Shown here: positions 37,314 through 46,403 of the stretch, piece by piece
Numbering within the stretch: the first letter of the stretch is position 1
Layout: each line of letters begins with the position of its first letter
From: [Eubacterium] cellulosolvens LD2006
GTDB taxonomy: Bacteria; Bacillota; Clostridia; Lachnospirales; Lachnospiraceae
DNA length: 64,000 nucleotides
Reading direction: 5' to 3'
Assembly: GCF_000621585.1 (NCBI RefSeq)
Contig: NZ_JHXY01000015.1
Location: 35,043 to 99,042, forward strand
Notes under the pieces: generated by a model
Database searches by the model: none
The model's input: only the letters and a program-made list of their open reading frames with translations
What the model was told of the DNA's origin: nothing
Program-made: the position numbers and the translations under genes

Positions 37314-38162
37314 ATGAGTTACGCTGATCAGGTATTTGTTGATATGTGCCGCGACATCATAGATCACGGCTGCAGCACAGAGGGAGAGAAAGTACGTCCT
37401 CACTGGGAAGACGGCGCAAGCGCCTACACGATCAAGAAATTCGGAGTAGTAAACCGCTATGACCTCAGAAAAGAATTTCCGGCTATTACGCTTCGCAGAA
37501 CCGCGATCAAGAGCTGTACGGATGAGCTCCTCTGGATCTGGCAGAAGAAATCCAACAACGTAAAAGATCTGAAGAGCCATATCTGGGATGCGTGGGCGGA
37601 CGAAAACGGAACGATCGGAAAAGCATACGGATACCAGCTGGGTGTGAAATACAAATTCCCGGAGGGTGAAATGGATCAGGTGGATCGTCTGATCTTTGAT
37701 CTGAAAAACAACCCGTACAGCCGCCGGATTCTCACGAGTATCTATAATTTCCAGGATCTCCATGAGATGGCGCTCTATCCTTGCGCTTACTCCATGACCT
37801 TCAATGTCACCAAGGAGAAGGGCTCGGACAAGCTGGTGCTGAATTCGATTTTGAACCAGCGCTCACAGGATATCCTGACGGCAAACAACTGGAACGTCTG
37901 TCAGTACGCGATCCTCACGATGATGATCGCCCAGACCTGCGGCATGATCCCGGGTGAATTTATGCATGTCATCGCGGACGCGCATATTTACGACAGACAC
38001 ATTCCGCTGGTGGAGGAGCTGATCACAAGAGAGCAGCATCCGGCGCCGAAGGTACACTTGAATCCGGAAATCACAGATTTTTATCAGTTCACCCCGGACG
38101 ATGTCATCGTCGAGGACTACGTGACCGGACCACAGATCAAAAACATCCCTGTCGCAGTCTGA
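37314..38162 (+). CDS. thyA: Thymidylate synthase ThyA
   Basis: ThyA makes dTMP from dUMP using methylene-tetrahydrofolate. The 282-residue protein keeps NQRSQD (dUMP phosphate Arg/Asp), the substrate Asn in NNWNVCQYA, DAHIYDRH and the C-terminal IPVAV. The catalytic Cys157 occurs in YPCAYSM, where the nearly universal His after Cys (PCH) is Ala. This subfamily variation should be noted but does not remove the nucleophile. GGGAAGGGAT is the ribosome site. folA follows, supplying dihydrofolate recycling. Confidence 0.93.
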   Translation: MSYADQVFVDMCRDIIDHGCSTEGEKVRPHWEDGASAYTIKKFGVVNRYDLRKEFPAITLRRTAIKSCTDELLWIWQKKSNNVKDLKSHIWDAWADENGTIGKAYGYQLGVKYKFPEGEMDQVDRLIFDLKNNPYSRRILTSIYNFQDLHEMALYPCAYSMTFNVTKEKGSDKLVLNSILNQRSQDILTANNWNVCQYAILTMMIAQTCGMIPGEFMHVIADAHIYDRHIPLVEELITREQHPAPKVHLNPEITDFYQFTPDDVIVEDYVTGPQIKNIPVAV

Positions 38163-38193
38163 CGGGGAGCATAAGAATCATTGAAAAGAAGGA

Positions 38194-38228
38194 GCTGTCG
38201 CGCGGAAAAACGGGTGACAGCTTTTTTA
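38194..38228 (+). terminator. Hairpin/terminator between thyA and folA
   Basis: AGCTGTC (38194-38200) pairs with GACAGCT (38217-38223), with a further CG/CG pair inside and TTTTT after. Because folA lies only 14 bases downstream and shares the pathway, this may attenuate rather than fully stop transcription. It also covers the approach to the AGGAGG of folA. Confidence 0.6.
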
Positions 38229-38241
38229 GGAGGAAAAAACA

Positions 38242-38754
38242 TTGAGAGCAATTTTGTGTGCGGATAAAAACTGGGGAATCGGAAAGAATAACAAACTGCT
38301 GGTGAGCATTCCGGCGGACATGCGTTTTTTCCGCGATACGACAAGTAATCATGTTGTGGTGATGGGACGAAAGACACTGGAGAGTTTTCCGGGCGGTAAG
38401 CCGTTGAAAAACCGGACCAACATCGTTCTTTCTTCCAACCCGAATTACAGGGTTCCGGACGCGCAGGTGGTTCACAGCAAAGAGGAGCTGCTTGAGGAGC
38501 TGAAGAAGTATGACACGGACGAGATCTACGTGATCGGAGGAGCTGCTGTCTACGAGCTGATGCTTCCGTACTGCGACACGGTCTACGTGACAAGGGTTGA
38601 GATGGAATATGACGCGGACACCCGTTTCCCGAACATGGACCGGATGACGGACTGGGAGATGACGGAAGAGAGCGAGGAACAGACCTATTTTGACGTAGAG
38701 TACAGGTTCTGCACATACAGAAAAAAAGACAGCGCGGGAGAGAGAGAGGCATGA
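38242..38754 (+). CDS. folA: Dihydrofolate reductase
   Basis: Reduces dihydrofolate to tetrahydrofolate with NADPH. The 170-residue protein begins MRAILCADKNWGIGKNNKL and has the NADPH-binding VVMGRKTLESFP and VIGGAAVYELML motifs. TTG 38242 follows AGGAGG by 7 bases. Its stop overlaps the ispG start (ATGA), so the two are coupled. Confidence 0.95.
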   Translation: MRAILCADKNWGIGKNNKLLVSIPADMRFFRDTTSNHVVVMGRKTLESFPGGKPLKNRTNIVLSSNPNYRVPDAQVVHSKEELLEELKKYDTDEIYVIGGAAVYELMLPYCDTVYVTRVEMEYDADTRFPNMDRMTDWEMTEESEEQTYFDVEYRFCTYRKKDSAGEREA

Positions 38755-39797
38755 GGACAAAGACAGTAAAAATCGGAGACCGGGTGATCGGAGGGGGAAA
38801 TCCCATTCTGATCCAGTCCATGACGAATACAAAGACAGAAAATGTGGAAGACACGGTCGCACAGATTCAGGCGCTGACGGCAGCCGGCTGTGATATTATC
38901 CGCTGCGCTGTTCCGACCCTTGAGGCCGCGAAGGCACTGCGACTGATCAAAGACAGGATAGAGATTCCTCTGGTGGCGGATATTCATTTCGATTACAAAC
39001 TCGCGATCGCGGCGATGGAGAACGGCGCGGACAAGGTGAGAATCAACCCCGGAAACATCGGAAGCGAAGACAGGGTGCGAGCGGTTGTGGACTGCGCGAA
39101 GGAGAGAGGCATACCGCTGCGCGTCGGCGTAAACAGCGGATCCCTCGAGAAAGATCTCGTGGCGAAATACGGAGGAGTGACTGCCGGGGGACTGGTGGAG
39201 AGCGCTCTTCATCAGGCGGCAATCATCGAAGATATGGGCTATGATAATCTCGTCATCAGCATCAAATCCTCCGATGTCATGATGTGCGCGAAGGCACATG
39301 AGCTGATCGCCGAGAAGACGGATCATCCGCTTCATGTCGGAATTACGGAGGCGGGAACACTGTATTCGGGAAATATCAAGTCAGCTGTCGGCCTCGGCAT
39401 CATCCTGTACCAGGGAATCGGAGACACGATTCGCGTGTCCCTGACGGGGGATCCTCTCGAGGAGGTGAAGTCCGCGAAGCGGATTCTCAAGACGCTGGGA
39501 CTTCGCAAGGGAGGCATCGAAGTTGTCTCCTGTCCGACCTGCGGAAGAACACAGATCGACCTGATCGGTCTGGCAAACAAGGTGGAGACGATGGTTCAGG
39601 ATATTCCGCTGGATATCAAGGTGGCCGTTATGGGATGCGTCGTAAACGGACCCGGCGAGGCCAGGGAGGCGGACATCGGTATTGCCGGAGGTAAAGGGGA
39701 AGGTCTTCTGATCAAAAAAGGAGAGATCATCCGCAAGATGCCGGAGGATCAGCTTCTCGATGCTCTCCGGGAGGAACTTCTGAACTGGAAAGGCTGA
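38751..39797 (+). CDS. ispG: 4-hydroxy-3-methylbut-2-enyl diphosphate synthase IspG
   Basis: IspG (GcpE) is the iron-sulfur enzyme forming HMBPP in the MEP isoprenoid pathway. Motifs are GGGNPILIQSMTNT, VPTLEAAKAL, LVADIHFDYKLA, and the [4Fe-4S] ligands in VSCPTCGRTQIDL with the third in MGCVVNGPGEA. The 348-residue length is standard for the bacterial form. ispD, an earlier enzyme of the same pathway, is at 61.7 kb; dxr and ispC neighbours, common beside ispG in Clostridia, are absent. polC follows, as in many Firmicutes. Confidence 0.97.
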   Translation: MRTKTVKIGDRVIGGGNPILIQSMTNTKTENVEDTVAQIQALTAAGCDIIRCAVPTLEAAKALRLIKDRIEIPLVADIHFDYKLAIAAMENGADKVRINPGNIGSEDRVRAVVDCAKERGIPLRVGVNSGSLEKDLVAKYGGVTAGGLVESALHQAAIIEDMGYDNLVISIKSSDVMMCAKAHELIAEKTDHPLHVGITEAGTLYSGNIKSAVGLGIILYQGIGDTIRVSLTGDPLEEVKSAKRILKTLGLRKGGIEVVSCPTCGRTQIDLIGLANKVETMVQDIPLDIKVAVMGCVVNGPGEAREADIGIAGGKGEGLLIKKGEIIRKMPEDQLLDALREELLNWKG

Positions 39798-39888
39798 GGG
39801 AAGACACAGCCGCATCTGTTTTCCCGCTGTGAACAGAAAGCTTTGACCGGTCGTGACGGACGGGCGGAAAACACAGGAGTAAGTTGGA

Positions 39889-42800
39889 ATGGACAGTTAC
39901 GAATCTGAAAAAACACTGAGCGAGGTCTTTCCGAATCTGGATCTGGAGGGAGATCTCGATGAATATCTGAAATTCGCGCGGGTGAAACGGATCGCCATGG
40001 ACCGGCGAAGAAATGTGCTGCATGTCTATCTGGACAGCACGCAGTGGATTCAGAAGAAATATATCTACGAGCTGGAGAAACAGATCCGGGAGAAGCTTTT
40101 TCCCGGATCCGGGATGCGCGTAAAGGTGTCGGAGCATTTTATCCTGTCCAGACAGTACACGCCGGAGCGGCTTCTCGAAGTCTACCGGAAGAGTATGCTC
40201 TTCGAGCTGAAGCAGAGGGATGTGCTTCTGAACTATCTGTTCCGTACGGCAAAAATCAGTTTTCCGGAAGAAGAAAAGATGCTGCTGGAACTGGAGGATT
40301 CCGTGATCGGGCACACCCGGGCGGCGGAGCTGTGCAGATATGTGGATCATGTTTTCACAGAGAGAAGCGGCATGGACGTGGAGATTGAACTCTCGTATTA
40401 CGCGGTCAGTGACAGAAAAGACCGGGAAAACAGCGAGAGGCTCATTCAGGCGAAAGCCCGGCACATCTGGGCGAATTCCCAGAAAGGGCGTGAAGCCGGT
40501 GCCGGCAGCGGACCGGTCGGAGAGCCCGGTGAGGCGGAAAATACGCCGGTATCCCCGGGAACAGCCGCTCCTCCCGCGCCTTCCGGAAATGTGCCGGAGA
40601 GAAAAACGGCCGCCGCTACCGGCGGAAAATTCAAGGGAAAATTCGGCGGCAGACGGGGCGGATTCGGCTTCGGAGACAGGCTCAAGGCGGATGAGGACGA
40701 TCCGAACCTGATCTACGGACGCGACTTTGAGGAGGACAGCATACCGATCGAGTCCATTGACGAGACGGTCGGAGAGGCGGTTATCCGGGGGGAGGTTGTT
40801 GCCTGCGAGATCCGAGACCTCCGAAACGAGAAGGCGCTGGTTATTTTTGCGGTGACGGACGACACCGATACGATTCAGGCGAAGCTCTTTATTCTTCAGA
40901 GTCAGAAGCAGGAGCTGGAGGGGGAGATCAAACCCGGCAAGTTTATCAGGCTCAAGGGACGGGTGATGATGGACAACTGGGAGCATGAACTCACCTTTCA
41001 GTCGGTCTCCGGCATTGTGCGCACGACGGATTTCCGCGTGAAGCGGTATGACAACAGCCCGGAGAAGCGGGTGGAGCTTCACTGCCACACAAAGATGAGC
41101 GATATGGACGGCGTCACGGATGTCCGCCGTCTCGTAAAGCGGGCGTATCAGTGGGGAATGCCGGCAATCGCGATTACCGATCACGGCGTCGTGCAGGCTT
41201 TCCCGGACGCCAATCACGAGATGGATGACATCGACGGTGCCTACCGCAAGAAGTATGCCGCGGAACATCCGGATGCCACCAAGGATGAGCTCAAAAAGAT
41301 CTCGGCGCCCTTCAAGGTAATTTACGGAATGGAGGGCTATCTCGTCGACGATATGAAGGGAATTGCCACGGACAGCAGGGGACAGAGTCTGGACGACAAT
41401 TTTGTCGTCTTCGATATCGAGACGACGGGACTCTCGAACCTGACCTGCAAGATCATCGAGATCGGCGCGGTGCGGGTGGAACACGGGGAAGTGGTCGGCC
41501 GATTCTCCGAGTTCATCAACCCGGAGGTGCCGATTCCGTTCAAGATCACGGAGCTGACGAGTATCACCGACGCCATGGTGGAGAATGCTCCTGTGATCGA
41601 GGAAATCCTGCCGAGATTCCGTGAGTTCTGCGGGGATGCCGTTCTGGTTGCCCACAATGCGGACTTTGATACGGGCTTTATCAAGATGGAGTGCGAACGA
41701 CAGAAGATCGACTGGGAATTCACCTATGTGGACACGGTTGCCATGGCTCAGCTGCTTCTCCCCGGGCTGTCGAGATTCAAGCTGGACACGGTGGCCAAGG
41801 CGGTGGGGGTCCCGCTGGAACATCACCACCGGGCGGTGGATGACGCGGAGTGTACTGCGTGGATCTTCGTGAAGTTTGTGGAGATGCTCAAAGATCAGAA
41901 GATCACGGATCTGGACGCGCTGAACAAAGAGGGCAGCGTTAATACGAACGCTATCCGGAAGATGAAGTCCCATCACGTGATCATTCTTGCGAAAAACGAG
42001 GAGGGACGTGTCAACCTCTACCGCTGCGTCTCCGAGTCACATTTAAAATACTTCAACCGGCAGGCAAAACTGCCGCGAAGCTTTATCGAGGAACACAGGG
42101 AGGGACTGATCATCGGCTCGGCCTGTGTGGCGGGTGAGCTGTATCAGGCACTGCTTCGAGGGGCTCCGGATGCGGAGATCGCGCGCATTGTCAGCTTCTA
42201 CGATTATCTGGAGATCCAGCCGCTTGGAAACAACGCGTTCCTGATCGAGGATGAGAAAAATCCCGCGGTGACAGGGATCGAGGATCTTCAGGAGATCAAC
42301 AGGAAGATCGTAAAACTCGGTGAGCAGTTCCACAAACCGGTGGTTGCCACCTGTGACGTGCACTTTATGGATCCGGAGGACGAGGTTTACCGCCGGATCA
42401 TCATGGCGGGAAAGAAGTTCGCCGATGCGGACAAGCAGGAGCCGCTTTTCCTCCGAACAACCGAGGAGATGCTCGCGGAATTTGAATACCTGGGCTCAGA
42501 GAAGGCCAGGGAAGTGGTCATCGACAACACCAGAAAGATTGCGGACATGGTGGAGAAGATCAGCCCGATCTATCCGAAGAAATGCCCGCCGGTCATTCCG
42601 AAATCCGACGAGATGCTGCGGACGATCTGTGAGAGAAAAGCCCACGAGATCTACGGACCGGATCTTCCCGAGGAGGTGTCGGCCCGTCTGGAGAGGGAGC
42701 TGACATCCATCATCTCCAACGGCTATGCCGTTATGTATATCATCGCGCAGAAGCTGGTGTGGAAGTGCAACGAGGACGGCTATCTGGTGGGGTCCCGAGG

Positions 42801-44508
42801 TTCTGTCGGCTCGTCCTTTGCCGCGACGATGTCCGGTATCACGGAAGTAAATCCGCTTCCGCCCCACTATCTCTGTCACCACGACTATCACGTGGAGTTT
42901 GACACAGAGGATGTGATGAAATACCGGAAGATGGGATACTCGGGCTGTGATATGCCGGACAAGAAATGTCCGGTCTGCGGAAGACTGATGGACAAGATCG
43001 GCTTCAACATCCCCTTTGAGACCTTCCTCGGTTTCGCGGGAAACAAGGAGCCGGATATCGACCTGAACTTTTCCGGAGAGTATCAGACAAAGGCCCACGC
43101 CTATACGTCGGTGATCTTCGGTGACGGACAGACCTTCAAGGCGGGAACCATCGGTACCCTTGCGGACAAGACGGCCTTCGGTTTTGTAAAAAACTATTAC
43201 GAGGAGAGGGGAATTCACAAGAGAACCTGTGAGATTGACCGGATTGTTAAGGGCTGCGTCGGCATCCGGCGGACGACGGGACAGCATCCGGGAGGAATTA
43301 TCGTACTTCCGGTGGGCATGGATATCAACACGATTACGCCCGTGCAGCACCCGGCGGACGATCCGAATTCGGACATCATCAGTACGCACTTTGACTATCA
43401 CTCCATCGACTCCAACCTTCTGAAACTCGATATTCTCGGACACGATGATCCGACCATGATTCGAATGCTGGAGGATCTCACCGGCGAGGACGCGACGAAG
43501 ATTCCGCTGGATGAGCCGAAAGTTATGAGCCTGTTCCAGAACCTGAGCGCGCTGAATCTTCAGCCTTCGGATATCCGGGGCATCAAACTGGGAACCCTGG
43601 GAATTCCGGAGTTCGGAACAAGCTTCGCGATGCAGATGCTTTTTGACACAAAGCCGCAGAACTTCACGGATCTCTGCCGGATCTCCGGCCTGTCTCACGG
43701 TACCGATGTGTACCTGGGCAACGCGGAGACACTGATCAAAGAGGGAAAATGTACCCTCGGTACAGCCATCTGCTGTCGAGACGATATCATGGTCTATCTG
43801 ATCAACCGGGGGATGGACTCCGAGGAGAGTTTCTCCATCATGGAGAAAGTTCGAAAGGGAATCATCGCGAAAGGCGTCTGCAAGGAGTGGCCGGACTGGA
43901 TCAAGGATATGAAGGCCCACGGGGTGCCGGACTGGTACATCTGGTCCTGCGAGAAGATCAAGTACATGTTCCCGAAGGGACATGCGGTGGCCTACGTTAT
44001 GATGGCCTACCGGGTGGGCTGGTTTAAGGTCTACAAGCCGCTGGCCTATTACGCGGCCTTTTTCTCGATCCGCGCGAAGGCCTTCTCCTACGAAAAAATG
44101 TGTCAGGGACGTCAGCATCTGGAGCAGATTATGGACGAGTACAATTCCAGAAAGGATCAGCTGTCCAAGATGGAGCAGGATCAGTACACGGATATGTGTC
44201 TGGTCGAGGAGATGTACGCGAGGGGACTGGAGTTCATGCCGATCGACATCTACCGGGTGCAGCCGCACCGCTTCCAGATCATCGACGGCAAGCTGATGCC
44301 GTCTCTGGATGCCATCGACGGTCTCGGTTCCGTGGCGGCGGACAGTATCTGTCTGGCTGCCAGAGACGGAAAATTCCTCTCCAAGGACGATCTTCGTCAG
44401 AGAGGAAAAGTCGGAAAGAGTATTACCGATACCCTGGACCGGCTTGGTATCGTCAGCGACCTGCCGGAGACCAACCAGATCTCACTGTTTGATTTTGCGT
44501 CCATGTAA
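39889..44508 (+). CDS. polC: DNA polymerase III PolC-type alpha subunit
   Basis: PolC is the leading replicative polymerase of low-GC Gram-positives. In order, the 1539-residue protein has an N-terminal domain, a Pro/Gly-rich linker near 195-265, an OB fold near 300-400, a PHP domain split by the exonuclease (ELHCHTKMSDMDGV, about 400), a DEDD exonuclease beginning FVVFDIETTGLS (about 505), and the polymerase core with GSRGSVGSSFAATMSGI, NKEPDIDLNFSGE and TTGQHPGGI. ATG 39889 has GGAGTAAG upstream. The ispG-polC order is typical of Clostridia. Confidence 0.97.
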   Translation: MDSYESEKTLSEVFPNLDLEGDLDEYLKFARVKRIAMDRRRNVLHVYLDSTQWIQKKYIYELEKQIREKLFPGSGMRVKVSEHFILSRQYTPERLLEVYRKSMLFELKQRDVLLNYLFRTAKISFPEEEKMLLELEDSVIGHTRAAELCRYVDHVFTERSGMDVEIELSYYAVSDRKDRENSERLIQAKARHIWANSQKGREAGAGSGPVGEPGEAENTPVSPGTAAPPAPSGNVPERKTAAATGGKFKGKFGGRRGGFGFGDRLKADEDDPNLIYGRDFEEDSIPIESIDETVGEAVIRGEVVACEIRDLRNEKALVIFAVTDDTDTIQAKLFILQSQKQELEGEIKPGKFIRLKGRVMMDNWEHELTFQSVSGIVRTTDFRVKRYDNSPEKRVELHCHTKMSDMDGVTDVRRLVKRAYQWGMPAIAITDHGVVQAFPDANHEMDDIDGAYRKKYAAEHPDATKDELKKISAPFKVIYGMEGYLVDDMKGIATDSRGQSLDDNFVVFDIETTGLSNLTCKIIEIGAVRVEHGEVVGRFSEFINPEVPIPFKITELTSITDAMVENAPVIEEILPRFREFCGDAVLVAHNADFDTGFIKMECERQKIDWEFTYVDTVAMAQLLLPGLSRFKLDTVAKAVGVPLEHHHRAVDDAECTAWIFVKFVEMLKDQKITDLDALNKEGSVNTNAIRKMKSHHVIILAKNEEGRVNLYRCVSESHLKYFNRQAKLPRSFIEEHREGLIIGSACVAGELYQALLRGAPDAEIARIVSFYDYLEIQPLGNNAFLIEDEKNPAVTGIEDLQEINRKIVKLGEQFHKPVVATCDVHFMDPEDEVYRRIIMAGKKFADADKQEPLFLRTTEEMLAEFEYLGSEKAREVVIDNTRKIADMVEKISPIYPKKCPPVIPKSDEMLRTICERKAHEIYGPDLPEEVSARLERELTSIISNGYAVMYIIAQKLVWKCNEDGYLVGSRGSVGSSFAATMSGITEVNPLPPHYLCHHDYHVEFDTEDVMKYRKMGYSGCDMPDKKCPVCGRLMDKIGFNIPFETFLGFAGNKEPDIDLNFSGEYQTKAHAYTSVIFGDGQTFKAGTIGTLADKTAFGFVKNYYEERGIHKRTCEIDRIVKGCVGIRRTTGQHPGGIIVLPVGMDINTITPVQHPADDPNSDIISTHFDYHSIDSNLLKLDILGHDDPTMIRMLEDLTGEDATKIPLDEPKVMSLFQNLSALNLQPSDIRGIKLGTLGIPEFGTSFAMQMLFDTKPQNFTDLCRISGLSHGTDVYLGNAETLIKEGKCTLGTAICCRDDIMVYLINRGMDSEESFSIMEKVRKGIIAKGVCKEWPDWIKDMKAHGVPDWYIWSCEKIKYMFPKGHAVAYVMMAYRVGWFKVYKPLAYYAAFFSIRAKAFSYEKMCQGRQHLEQIMDEYNSRKDQLSKMEQDQYTDMCLVEEMYARGLEFMPIDIYRVQPHRFQIIDGKLMPSLDAIDGLGSVAADSICLAARDGKFLSKDDLRQRGKVGKSITDTLDRLGIVSDLPETNQISLFDFASM

Positions 44509-44537
44509 AACGATACGATCCGGGAACGTGCCGGTAA

Positions 44538-44573
44538 AAAAGAGTTGCCTCACCAGGAAGGCAACTCTTTTTA
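44538..44573 (+). terminator. Intrinsic terminator of polC
   Basis: AAAAGAGTTGCC (44538-44549) pairs with GGCAACTCTTTT (44560-44571), perfect 12-bp stem with a 10-nt loop and T run. Confidence 0.88.
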
Positions 44574-44750
44574 TCTCATAGGAAATTCCTCCGAATTTCC
44601 CATGAGACAAAACGCTCCGCGGGATGCGCAGCTCGCAGATGGGAAGATCGCTTCGCGATTCTGCTCGCGCGCCAAAGTCCTGCGGCGCTCCCCTCAGGAA
44701 GGAGGGGCTGGGGGAGTCGAGGTCCGCTTGCGGACTTTGTTCTGTAGGAT
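44574..44750 (+). repeat. Dispersed palindromic repeat, copy D (hairpin plus module R)
   Basis: The hairpin TCTCATAGGAAATTC (44574-44588), loop CTCC, GAATTTCCCATGAGA (44593-44607) is followed by ACAAAACGCTCCGCGGGATG. Module R then follows: CAGCTCGCAGATGGGAAGAT, TTCGCGATTCTGCTCGCGCG, a GAGGGGCTGGGG segment and CCGCTTGCGGACTTT. Copy E (52.45 kb) repeats this almost base for base over about 100 bp. It starts right at the end of the polC terminator. Confidence 0.85.
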
Positions 44751-44989
44751 GTGTAATTTGCGGAAGTGAACAAAGTATACACGCGAACACGTCGCTCTCG
44801 TCCTCAGCGCTCCGCCGCCTATTAGCAGCTGCTTCCGGCAAAATCGAGCACGTTATACTCAGCTCGCGCTTCGTTCTTGCTAAACGAACGTCCACCGGAC
44901 GTTCATCGCCTTATCGTTCGCACTGCATGACTTTGTCCCCTTCCGCTTCAATCCGTATTTACAGTTTGGCAGTATATAAGCGGGATTCG
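44751..44989. other. Gap between convergent polC and aminotransferase genes, with a perfect inverted repeat
   Basis: No gene is apparent in this segment. It holds an 8-bp perfect inverted repeat, GAACGTCC (44886-44893), ACC, GGACGTTC (44897-44904), followed on the minus strand by GTTTAG, so it could end transcription of the minus-strand aminotransferase. The surrounding sequence has GCTCGCGCTTCGTTC-type words that recall module R and may be a decayed extension of copy D. Confidence 0.4.
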
Positions 44990-46096
44990 TCATAAGAGTT
45001 CCCGGATCGCCTCCAGCAACCTGTCGTTGTCCTTCGGACTCATGAAGCAGAAGCGGAAGTATTTGTCGGACAGAAACGGGAAGGTAGAGCAGTTCCGGAT
45101 CATCAGCCCCTTCCGGATGCAGTGTTCGAAGAGCTGCTGGGCGTCCACGTCTTCTTTCAGAATGCGCACAAGAAGGAAGTTGGCCTTCGGCGGATAGGTT
45201 TTTACCGTATCCATGGAGGAGAATGCCCTGTACATCCTGCTCCGCTCGGCATCGATCAGGCTGCCGGTCTCTTTAATGTATGCCTCGTCCTGAAACATCA
45301 GACGGCCGGCGATCTCTGCCAGAGAGCTGATCGACCACGGGTTCTGCAGGGTCTGGATCCTGCGGATCAGATCCGTGTTCCCGGTGACGGCGTAGCCGAG
45401 ACGAAGACCGGGGGCGGCGAAGAACTTGGACGTACCGCGCAGGATGGCCAGATTGGTGTAGTACTCGGTCAGCGGAACCGAGGAGATCTTCTCGTCTGCG
45501 TGGGTGAATTCGACATAGGTCTCGTCGACCATGACGAAAATGCCGTGCTCCATGCAGGAGTCCAGAATGGTCCGCATTTGCGGGCGGTTGATGGCCGAGG
45601 AGGTCGGGTTGTTCGGGTTGCAGAGGATGAGGAGATCAATGCTGTCGTTCAGGTGGCTGCAGAGATCGTTGACATCCAGGGAAAAATCATTTTCCTCCCG
45701 GAGCGGATAGTAGAGCGTGTGTCCGCCCTTGAGGGAGATTTCACGCTCGTACTCGGAATAGGTGGGGCCCAGAATCATCGCCTTCTTCGGAGAAATCGTG
45801 GAGATGACGAGAGAAATCAGCTCGGTGGAGCCGTTGCCGACGATGATGTTTTCGTAGGTTGTACCCGCGTAGGCGGCGATGGTGCGCCGGAGTTCCCTGT
45901 ATTCCCGGTCCGGATATGTCTGGATGGCATCGATGTGCCGGCTGATGGAGTCCTTCAGATTCTGGGAGATTCCCAGGGGATTGATGTTGGCGGAAAAACT
46001 GACGATGTCTTCTTTTTTGATTCCGTAAATCTCTTCGATCTTTTCGAGATCACTGCCGTGGAAGTGATCTTTGTGTTTGAGTTTGACCTGATCCAT
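44990..46096 (-). CDS. PLP-dependent aminotransferase, CobD/HisC-like
   Basis: A 368-residue class I/II aminotransferase. The N-terminal HFHGSDL and DIVSFSANINPLGI pattern is shared with threonine-phosphate decarboxylase (CobD). The rest, including VGNGSTELI, LCNPNNPTS, the PLP Lys in RGTSKFFAAPGLRLGY and an Arg near the C-terminus (KYFRFCF), also fits histidinol-phosphate aminotransferase. No cobalamin or histidine genes are adjacent, so the substrate cannot be settled here. Minus-strand ATG 46096 follows AAAGGTGACATT. It is divergent from the unknown three-gene operon. Confidence 0.82.
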   Translation of the reverse strand: MDQVKLKHKDHFHGSDLEKIEEIYGIKKEDIVSFSANINPLGISQNLKDSISRHIDAIQTYPDREYRELRRTIAAYAGTTYENIIVGNGSTELISLVISTISPKKAMILGPTYSEYEREISLKGGHTLYYPLREENDFSLDVNDLCSHLNDSIDLLILCNPNNPTSSAINRPQMRTILDSCMEHGIFVMVDETYVEFTHADEKISSVPLTEYYTNLAILRGTSKFFAAPGLRLGYAVTGNTDLIRRIQTLQNPWSISSLAEIAGRLMFQDEAYIKETGSLIDAERSRMYRAFSSMDTVKTYPPKANFLLVRILKEDVDAQQLFEHCIRKGLMIRNCSTFPFLSDKYFRFCFMSPKDNDRLLEAIRELL

Positions 46097-46230
46097 AATG
46101 TCACCTTTGTCTTTCTTTTGTAGATCTATGTGCGTCCCGGGGGAGCGCCTTACCGTTGGTTTCGCCGCATCGATGATCTCCCGGGAATCGATTGCAAGTC
46201 ACCGGACGATCCGCGCAAAAGAGCTGCGGA

Positions 46231-46259
46231 TTGCGTGAATTTTCTATATGTTGTATAAT
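46231..46259 (+). promoter_or_regulatory. Promoter of the three-gene unknown operon
   Basis: TTGCGT (46231-46236) and perfect TATAAT (46254-46259) are spaced 17 bp. The core continues as TTTTACAATTATAAGG, so the minus strand also shows TATAAT (46266-46271), making a possible divergent promoter for the aminotransferase. A leader of about 140 nt with a small hairpin (GGAAGGC/GCCTTCC, 46318-46335) separates it from the first gene. Confidence 0.68.
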
Positions 46260-46403
46260 TTTACAATTATAAGGACATTTCTGCCCTGCGTGGAGAGCAG
46301 ACATTGCGATAATCTGGGAAGGCGGATGCCTTCCACTCGACTAAGTGTAATTCCGGCATCCTGTTTCGTCAAGTTGCCGGTAAAGTGAGGTAAGGTGGGA
46401 GTA

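Noticed and set aside
39727..41976. Long minus-strand frame (749 codons) opposite polC
   Set aside because: Antisense to the conserved PolC N-terminal half; its composition (His/Leu/Arg rich) is typical of GC-skewed shadow frames.
44624..44995. Small open frames within repeat copy D (and equivalents in copies E and H)
   Set aside because: They arise from the repeat sequence itself, recur in several frames and lack ribosome sites.
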